NCBI GenBank assembly: GCA_003455235.1
Contig: DMRT01000075.1
Location: forward strand, 1 to 7,166
Origin: Chitinophagaceae bacterium
GTDB taxonomy: Bacteria > Bacteroidota > Bacteroidia > Chitinophagales > Chitinophagaceae
Direction: 5' to 3'
Length of the DNA stretch: 7,166 nucleotides
Made by a program: the position numbers and the translations under genes. Below the pieces are notes generated by a model. That model was given only the letters and a program-made list of their open reading frames with translations, was not told the DNA's origin and ran no database searches. Below, piece by piece: positions 1-4,601 of this stretch. How positions within the stretch are numbered: position 1 is the first letter of the stretch; every line of letters begins with the position of its first letter.

Positions 1-26
1 AGATAAGTTAAAGTAAAGCCATCAAC

Positions 27-55
27 AGGCCACCTTTCGGTGGCCTTCTTTTTTT
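27..55 (+). terminator. Strong intrinsic terminator of an off-window gene
   Basis: A perfect 8-bp stem (AGGCCACC at 27-34 with GGTGGCCT at 39-46) closes on a TTTC tetraloop and runs into a T-rich tract, TTCTTTTTTT, at 46-55. The T tract lies on the plus-strand side, so it ends transcription coming from the left, from a gene outside the window. Read on the minus strand, the stem is followed by TGTTGATGG, which is not T-rich, so it is a poor terminator for purM. Bases 1-26 are too short to identify the upstream gene. Bases 56-126 show no further supported feature. Confidence 0.88.
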
Positions 56-126
56 ACCGGCATGTATACGGCAAGAAATTGGTTAACAAAAGAAATCAGC
101 GGGAGGAGAAAAAATGCTGTTGCCTG

Positions 127-1305
127 TCAATACCGGATCTCTTCACCGCCAAGCCTGATCAACAGTTCTTTCTTGTCTGATGCCTCCACCCTTCCGATCA
201 CCTGTGCATCTATCCCGAACTGGCTGGCTGCATCGATCATGACAGCAGCATCAGCAGCTTCGCAATAGATCTCCAGCCGGCAACCCATGTTGAACACTTC
301 GTACATCTCTTTGTTATTGCTGCTGCTGTTCTGCTGAAGAATGCGGAAGATTTCCGGCGCTTCAAACAGGTTATCTTTGATCACCCTGAAATTACCAGGC
401 AAATATTTCATGCACTTGGTTTGCCCGCCGCCGCTGCAATGGACCAGGCCATGGATCTTATCGAACTGATTTTCGAGCAATTGTTTCATCACCGGTGCAT
501 AGGTTCTTGTTGGGGATAGAATGAGCTCGCCGATGGTTTGTCGTTTATGGTTTGATGTTTGCGGTTCAACAGCGTCTGATAATTTATGTGTACCGATGTA
601 TATTACTTCCTCCTGTAAGCCATTATCATAACTCTCTTTAAAATTTTCGGCATAGAACTTATCCAATACGTCGTGGCGGGCGCTGGTGAGCCCGTTGCTG
701 CCGATGCCGCTGTTGTACGCTGTTTCATACGTTGCCTGTCCATAGCTGGCAAATCCTACAATCACATCACCCGCTTTTATCTTTTCATTGCTGATGATCT
801 TATTCTTTGGCCAGCGGCAGGTCATGGTGCCATTTACTGCCACGGTACGTACCACATCACCCACATCGGCGGTTTCGCCACCCAGGTAATGAATGTGTAC
901 ACCAAATGACCTCAAGGTATCAAACAATTCCTGCGAGCCACCGATCACCTGCTGCAGCACGTTGCCGGGTATCAGGTTTTTATTGCGGTCGATGGTGGAA
1001 TTGAAAACAATATTGTCGTACACTCCTACGCACAGCAGATCATCGAGGTTCATCACAATGGCATCCTGTGCAATTCCTTTCCATACAGAAATATCACCGG
1101 TTTCTTTCCAGTACAGGTAAGCCAGGATACTTTTGGTTCCGGCGCCATCGGCATGCATGATGTTTACGAACTGGTCATCTCCTCCCAGGAAATCGGGATA
1201 TACTTTACAGAATGCATTGGGGAAAAGTCCCTGGTCAAGGTGTTTTACGGCAGTATGTACTTCTTCTTTCTGGGCAGAAACGCCTCGTTTGGTGTATAAA
1301 CTCAT
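127..1305 (-). CDS. purM: Phosphoribosylformylglycinamidine cyclo-ligase (AIR synthetase), Bacteroidota-type PurM
   Basis: This 392-residue cytosolic enzyme is predicted to close FGAM to aminoimidazole ribonucleotide (AIR) using ATP, the fifth step of de novo purine synthesis. PurM-superfamily signatures appear in order: HADGAGTK at 51-58 (nucleotide/phosphate region), NLDD at 86-89, LGGETAD at 141-147, GIGSNGLT at 200-207, and SGGGQTK at 291-297 in the C-terminal domain. The protein is longer than the roughly 345-residue E. coli enzyme, as I expect for the divergent Bacteroidota form. Two low-complexity segments, around 248-257 and 324-331 (Gln, Asn and Ser rich), look like lineage-specific loop insertions. 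The start is ATG at 1303-1305: the protein begins MSLYTKRGVSA, a typical N-terminus, and a TAnnTTTG element lies 4 nt upstream. The gene is divergent from ribF and appears to be monocistronic. No clear terminator was seen after its TGA at 127-129. The family is certain; the paralogues PurL, ThiL and SelD fit less well. Confidence 0.93.
   Translation of the reverse strand: MSLYTKRGVSAQKEEVHTAVKHLDQGLFPNAFCKVYPDFLGGDDQFVNIMHADGAGTKSILAYLYWKETGDISVWKGIAQDAIVMNLDDLLCVGVYDNIVFNSTIDRNKNLIPGNVLQQVIGGSQELFDTLRSFGVHIHYLGGETADVGDVVRTVAVNGTMTCRWPKNKIISNEKIKAGDVIVGFASYGQATYETAYNSGIGSNGLTSARHDVLDKFYAENFKESYDNGLQEEVIYIGTHKLSDAVEPQTSNHKRQTIGELILSPTRTYAPVMKQLLENQFDKIHGLVHCSGGGQTKCMKYLPGNFRVIKDNLFEAPEIFRILQQNSSSNNKEMYEVFNMGCRLEIYCEAADAAVMIDAASQFGIDAQVIGRVEASDKKELLIRLGGEEIRY
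534..561 (-). repeat. Degenerate heptamer array inside purM
   Basis: Read on the plus strand, the four consecutive 7-mers are TGGTTTG, TCGTTTA, TGGTTTG and ATGTTTG. Units 1 and 3 are identical; units 2 and 4 each differ from them at two positions. On the coding strand the consensus is CAAACCA, and the array encodes residues 249-257 of PurM (roughly QTSNHKRQT). The 7-bp period does not match the codon period, so the repeat is a property of the DNA and not of the protein. It could be a short tandem-repeat insertion that the PurM loop tolerates. Chance A-rich composition remains possible at this length. Confidence 0.5.
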
Positions 1306-1309
1306 ACCG

Positions 1310-1317
1310 CAAAACTA
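1310..1317 (-). promoter_or_regulatory. Bacteroidota -7 element for purM
   Basis: The minus strand reads TAGTTTTG, an exact match to the Bacteroidota primary sigma factor -7 consensus TAnnTTTG. Only 4 nt separate it from the purM ATG, so transcription would begin at or within a few bases of the start codon. I could not find a convincing -33 TTTG at the usual distance, so the call rests on the -7 match and its position. Confidence 0.55.
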
Positions 1318-1354
1318 AATGCCGGGCGGCAATAAACCATTTTCAATTATCAAC

Positions 1355-1362
1355 TACATTTG
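1355..1362 (+). promoter_or_regulatory. Bacteroidota -7 element for ribF
   Basis: TACATTTG matches the TAnnTTTG consensus exactly and ends 12 nt before the ATG at 1375, giving a leader of only a few bases. It overlaps the TTG at 1360 that could extend the ribF frame upstream, which argues that TTG is not the translation start. No good -33 element was seen upstream. A small inverted repeat, TGCC-GGGC-GGCA (1320-1331), sits between this element and the purM one. Confidence 0.55.
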
Positions 1363-1374
1363 CACTTCGTACTT

Positions 1375-2298
1375 ATGCAGATACACCGCGACATCAGCCA
1401 GCTACCCTCATTCAGGAACGCCGTTATCACCATCGGTACGTTCGACGGCGTTCACCTGGGCCATCACCAGATTATCGACAGCCTGAAACAGGAAGCGGCA
1501 ACCGCAGGCGGAGAATCGGTGATCATCACCTTTCATCCCCACCCCCGTAAAGTGGTGTCGTCGGTCATTACCGGTGTGCGGCTCATCAACACCCTTGCCG
1601 AACGCATCGAACTGCTCGACAAGACCGGCATCGACCACCTCGTGATTGTTCCCTTTACCGATTACTTCGCCAACCAGACAGCCGAGGAGTACATCCGTGA
1701 TTTCCTGGTGGAGAAATTCCGTCCGCATACCATCATCATCGGTTATGATCACCGGTTTGGAAAAGAACGGGCCGGTGATTATAAAATGATGGAAGAAAAG
1801 GCAGCCGTGTATAACTATAAGCTGAAGGAAATATCGGAACACATCCTGGATGCCATCAAGGTAAGCAGTACCAATATCCGCAACGCCATCCTGCACAGCA
1901 ACGTGGAGGAAGCCAATCATTTACTCGGCTACACCTTCTTCTTTGAAGGCGAGGTATTTCATGGCGACAAGATCGGGCGTGAACTCGGCTATCCCACCGC
2001 CAACCTGAAAAGCACCGATGAAGAAAAGATTGTGATGGGTGATGGCATTTATGCGGTACATGCTGATGTGGAAGGAATACGCTACAAGGGGATGATGAGC
2101 ATCGGCTTTCGCCCCACAGTAAACGGCCGTACCCGGGTAACCGAGGTTAATCTCTTTGATTTCAATAAAGACATCTACGGTAAAACCATCCGGGTGCATG
2201 TGCAGAAATATTTACGCAGCGAAGTAAAGTTCAACGGGCTGGAAGAACTGAAAGAACAATTGCATAAGGATAAAGAGGAAAGCCTGAAATATTTATAA
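1375..2298 (+). CDS. ribF: Bifunctional riboflavin kinase / FAD synthetase
   Basis: This 307-residue cytosolic enzyme is predicted to phosphorylate riboflavin to FMN and adenylylate FMN to FAD. The N-terminal FAD synthetase (nucleotidyltransferase) domain shows GTFDGVHLGH at 21-30 with the HxGH motif at 27-30, FHPHPRKV at 53-60, GYDHRFGKERAG at 123-134, and SSTNIR at 164-169. The C-terminal riboflavin kinase domain begins near 185, with GYPTAN at 205-210 (PTAN nucleotide-binding motif) and the presumed catalytic Glu at about 257, just before LFDFNKDIYGK. Both halves are complete and the length is normal. The frame opens with TTG at 1360, but I chose ATG at 1375 because MQIHRDISQLP is a typical N-terminus and the TTG lies inside the -7 element. 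The gene is divergent from purM and convergent with holA. The 42-bp gap after it (2299-2340) shows only weak pairing and no T tract. Confidence 0.95.
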   Translation: MQIHRDISQLPSFRNAVITIGTFDGVHLGHHQIIDSLKQEAATAGGESVIITFHPHPRKVVSSVITGVRLINTLAERIELLDKTGIDHLVIVPFTDYFANQTAEEYIRDFLVEKFRPHTIIIGYDHRFGKERAGDYKMMEEKAAVYNYKLKEISEHILDAIKVSSTNIRNAILHSNVEEANHLLGYTFFFEGEVFHGDKIGRELGYPTANLKSTDEEKIVMGDGIYAVHADVEGIRYKGMMSIGFRPTVNGRTRVTEVNLFDFNKDIYGKTIRVHVQKYLRSEVKFNGLEELKEQLHKDKEESLKYL

Positions 2299-2340
2299 AG
2301 CGGTACCGGAATCCAGGCCACTGAAGCGCACCGGCTTCTA

Positions 2341-3339
2341 TTAAGCGATCATCTTCACCACCATCTCCTTCATCAGTGATGCATCGGAGGTTCCGGCATT
2401 GTCCACCCCCACTCCTTTTAAATTATAATGGTGCAGCAGGAGTAATATCCGTTCAATACCATCGTATCCATAATTCTGGATGGTTTCCATTGCATTCTTC
2501 ACCGCCGTGCTGTTGAAATAGAAATGCGGTTTTAAAGCAGCTTCGCTTTTATCCGGCATGCCGAAAACGGTATATACTTTACTGAAACTGGCATACAGCG
2601 CCGGTAACACCATCTGGATGGGACCAGCCTTGGGATTTCCTTCAAAATACTGGATGATGGTGATGGCTTTGGCCAGGTCTTTTTTGGCAATGGCGGCCTG
2701 CAGCTCAAAAACATTGTACTCTTTACTGATGCCGATGTACTTCTCTATATCATCTTCCGTGATCTCTTTTTTGCCCTTCAGGTTCAGCGCCAGTTTTTCT
2801 ATTTCATTGGCAATGCGGTTCAGGTCATTCCCGATATGCTCATCAAGCAGGCTGATCGCTTTTGCATTGATCTTATATCCTTTTCCTTTCACGAACTCAC
2901 CGATCCACTCCTGTAGTTTGTAATCTTTTACTTTTTCGGAGCTGAATATCTCGGCATGCTGTTTAAGAACCTTGTAGAGTTTGGTCCGCTTGTCAAATGT
3001 CTTGCCCTTGTAGGCAATCACAAAAATGGTGGAGGCCAGCGGGCTTTCAAAATAGCCTTCCAGCTTTTCAATGTCCTTCATTTGCTGGGCTTCTTTCAGC
3101 AGCACCACCTGCCGTTCGGCAAACATGGGATACCGCCGGCAGGCATTTACCACCGACGCCCAGTCGGCATCCTTGCCATAAAAAACCGTCAGGTTAAACC
3201 CGGCTTCCGATTCATCCATGATGGCATGCTCGGCATGATCGACCACCAGGTCGATATAATAATCCTCTTCTCCTTCCAGCCAGTAAACCGGTTTGAAGCT
3301 CTTTTTCTTCCATTCACTGATGATCTTTTCGGCACTCAT
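2341..3339 (-). CDS. holA: DNA polymerase III delta subunit (clamp loader)
   Basis: This 332-residue replication protein is predicted to open the beta sliding clamp as part of the clamp-loader complex. Delta-family landmarks are KPVYWLEGEEDYYID at 16-30, CRRYPMFAERQVVLLKEAQ at 67-85, DKRTKLYK at 116-123, and GNDLNRIANEIEKL at 170-183. The C-terminal helical collar domain starts near 205 (EYNVFELQAAIAKKD). The first domain keeps the fold-like order of the AAA+ family but shows no Walker A motif, as is normal for delta. The frame runs 16 codons further upstream to 3387, but I start at the internal ATG (3337-3339): the residues before it do not look like a delta N-terminus, and they would be encoded by the TAnnTTTG element at 3344-3351. 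The gene converges with ribF and diverges from the coiled-coil gene. Confidence 0.92.
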   Translation of the reverse strand: MSAEKIISEWKKKSFKPVYWLEGEEDYYIDLVVDHAEHAIMDESEAGFNLTVFYGKDADWASVVNACRRYPMFAERQVVLLKEAQQMKDIEKLEGYFESPLASTIFVIAYKGKTFDKRTKLYKVLKQHAEIFSSEKVKDYKLQEWIGEFVKGKGYKINAKAISLLDEHIGNDLNRIANEIEKLALNLKGKKEITEDDIEKYIGISKEYNVFELQAAIAKKDLAKAITIIQYFEGNPKAGPIQMVLPALYASFSKVYTVFGMPDKSEAALKPHFYFNSTAVKNAMETIQNYGYDGIERILLLLHHYNLKGVGVDNAGTSDASLMKEMVVKMIA

Positions 3340-3343
3340 GGCC

Positions 3344-3351
3344 CAAAGATA
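3344..3351 (-). promoter_or_regulatory. Bacteroidota -7 element for holA
   Basis: The minus strand reads TATCTTTG, an exact TAnnTTTG match, with 4 nt (GGGC) between it and the holA ATG. This is the same spacing as at purM. It implies a leaderless or nearly leaderless transcript and supports the shorter holA start. A clear -33 TTTG was not found. Confidence 0.58.
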
Positions 3352-3429
3352 AAAGTTCGTTGCGGGCCTCTGAAATGTTTTTAACACAGCAATAACTTTC
3401 CGCCGGAATCCGTTCTTAACCGCTGTTGG

Positions 3430-3437
3430 TACCTTTG
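3430..3437 (+). promoter_or_regulatory. Probable -7 element for the coiled-coil membrane protein gene
   Basis: TACCTTTG matches TAnnTTTG exactly and would give a 5' leader of about 95-100 nt before the ATG at 3540. It sits within a 7-bp direct repeat, TTGGTAC, at 3426-3432 and 3435-3441 (9-bp period). The near-match TAATTTTA at 3512-3519 is closer to the gene but lacks the final G. The leader ends in an A-rich stretch (ACAAGAAAAA, 3522-3531), as is common before Bacteroidota starts, rather than a Shine-Dalgarno sequence. Confidence 0.42.
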
Positions 3438-3539
3438 GTACAGTTTTAGAACAGGCTGCCCGCCGTCAATATCCAGGAGGTTACCCTATTTTAATCCACG
3501 GGCAGATTCATTAATTTTAATACAAGAAAAACCTTAACC

Positions 3540-4544
3540 ATGGCTTTTGAAAATTTTCCCGGCACCGAAAAGTCAAGTGAAATAACGCCCCCGCCGGCGA
3601 ACAACAACTGGCGCAATTACCTGACCGCCGGACTGGTGATCGCCCTGCTGGGTACCTGGGGTTATATCATCTGGGATAAGAACCAGACCAAGGAAACCAT
3701 CCAGCAAAAAGATACGGTGATTGCCACCACTTCTTCGCAGCGTGACCAGCTGCAGAAAGAACTGGAAGAAGCCACCATGCGGTATGATATGATAAAGACC
3801 AGCAGCGCCGAAATGGAGCACACCAAAGACAGCATCATCACCAAACAGGATCGTGATATTTCCCAGAAGAGAATAAAGATCCAGCAGCTGCTGGCCAAAG
3901 TAAACGCCACCGAATCGGACCTGAACGAGGCCCGAACACTGATCGCTTCGCTGAATACAGATATCAGCACCTACAAAACAAAAATTGAAACACTCGAAGG
4001 CGAAAAAATCATACTCACCCAGGAAAAAAATACAGCCCTGCAGCAGCGTGATAAAGTGCAGCATGACCTCGACTCGGCCAAAACCATTATCACCGAAAAA
4101 AATGAAGTGATCGACATCGCCTCCACCCTGCACGCTTCCAATTTTTCCATCCTTGGCATCAACGAAAAAAGCAGTGGCAAAGAAAAAACCACCACGGTAG
4201 CCAAGCGGGTGGATAAATTACGGATCAGTTTCGACATTGATGAAAACCGTACCGCCACCTCCGGCACAAAATTCATTTATGTATGTGTGTATGCGCCCGA
4301 TGGAAACCCTGTATCGATGGAAACACTCGGCTCCGGCAAGTTCAATACACGGGATGGAAAAGAGAAACCCTTTACACAGAAAATTGACGTGAACTACACA
4401 CAGGGCCAGCGGCAAACTTTAAGCATCGACCTGAAGCAGAACAGCAGCTTTGCAACCGGCGATTATAAAATTGAAGTGTACAACAACGGCTTCAAGATCG
4501 GCGAAGGAATCCGCAGCCTGAAAAAAGGCGGCATTTTCAGCTGA
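3540..4544 (+). CDS. Membrane-anchored coiled-coil protein of unknown function
   Basis: I do not recognise a named family for this 334-residue protein. A short polar, proline-containing N-terminus (1-25) precedes one hydrophobic segment at about 28-45 (LTAGLVIALLGTWGYIIW). There is no signal-peptidase-like or lipobox site, so this is probably an uncleaved anchor. Residues about 49-195 are rich in Lys, Glu, Gln, Asp and Thr with regular hydrophobic spacing and almost no Pro or Gly, consistent with a long coiled coil. Residues about 202-334 form a different, beta-rich domain with LRISFD (227-232), KFIYVCVYAPDGNPV, and a closing segment, NNGFKIGEGIRSLKKGG, with a conserved look. With Arg25 before the segment, I infer the coiled coil and C-terminal domain are periplasmic, but the topology is not certain. 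The ATG at 3540 follows an A-rich leader, and an intrinsic terminator at 4574 suggests a single-gene transcript. A spacer, scaffold or envelope-tethering role is possible but unproven. Confidence 0.85.
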   Translation: MAFENFPGTEKSSEITPPPANNNWRNYLTAGLVIALLGTWGYIIWDKNQTKETIQQKDTVIATTSSQRDQLQKELEEATMRYDMIKTSSAEMEHTKDSIITKQDRDISQKRIKIQQLLAKVNATESDLNEARTLIASLNTDISTYKTKIETLEGEKIILTQEKNTALQQRDKVQHDLDSAKTIITEKNEVIDIASTLHASNFSILGINEKSSGKEKTTTVAKRVDKLRISFDIDENRTATSGTKFIYVCVYAPDGNPVSMETLGSGKFNTRDGKEKPFTQKIDVNYTQGQRQTLSIDLKQNSSFATGDYKIEVYNNGFKIGEGIRSLKKGGIFS

Positions 4545-4573
4545 CATATAAAGATATTGATTTCACAACAGCA

Positions 4574-4600
4574 GCATCCGGTATCCACGGGTGCTTTTTT
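4574..4600 (+). terminator. Intrinsic terminator after the coiled-coil gene
   Basis: GCATCC (4574-4579) pairs with GGGTGC (4589-4594) as a 6-bp stem with one G-U pair and a 9-nt loop, followed directly by six T residues at 4595-4600. It lies 30 bases after the TGA of the plus-strand gene. It ends one base before the stop codon of the convergent barrel gene, so the two 3' ends are packed tightly. On the minus strand the stem is not followed by a T tract, so it should act mainly on plus-strand transcripts. Confidence 0.65.
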
Positions 4601-4601
4601 G

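Noticed and set aside
101..158. GGGAGGAG followed by ATG at 114 on the plus strand, looking like a strong Shine-Dalgarno site and a 14-codon reading frame
   Set aside because: The frame is very short, most of it overlaps the 3' end of purM antisense, it follows a terminator with no promoter visible, and Bacteroidota rarely rely on Shine-Dalgarno sequences.
1360..1374. TTG start that would lengthen RibF by five residues
   Set aside because: The TTG lies inside the -7 promoter element, and the ATG at 1375 gives the expected N-terminus.
1408..1920. Open minus-strand frame (170 codons) opposite ribF
   Set aside because: It lies opposite the invariant RibF motifs, so it is explained by codon bias of the real gene.
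2299..2340. Possible hairpin between the convergent ribF and holA stops
   Set aside because: Pairing is only about six base pairs with a bulge, and no T tract follows on either strand, so I do not call a terminator.
3340..3387. Sixteen extra codons at the start of HolA
   Set aside because: The region contains the -7 element TATCTTTG, and the residues do not resemble the delta N-terminus, which begins properly at the ATG at 3339.
3573..4133. Long open minus-strand frame (186 codons) opposite the coiled-coil gene
   Set aside because: It is an antisense shadow: the translation is rich in Phe, Gly and Val without domain logic, and the plus-strand frame has clear protein character.
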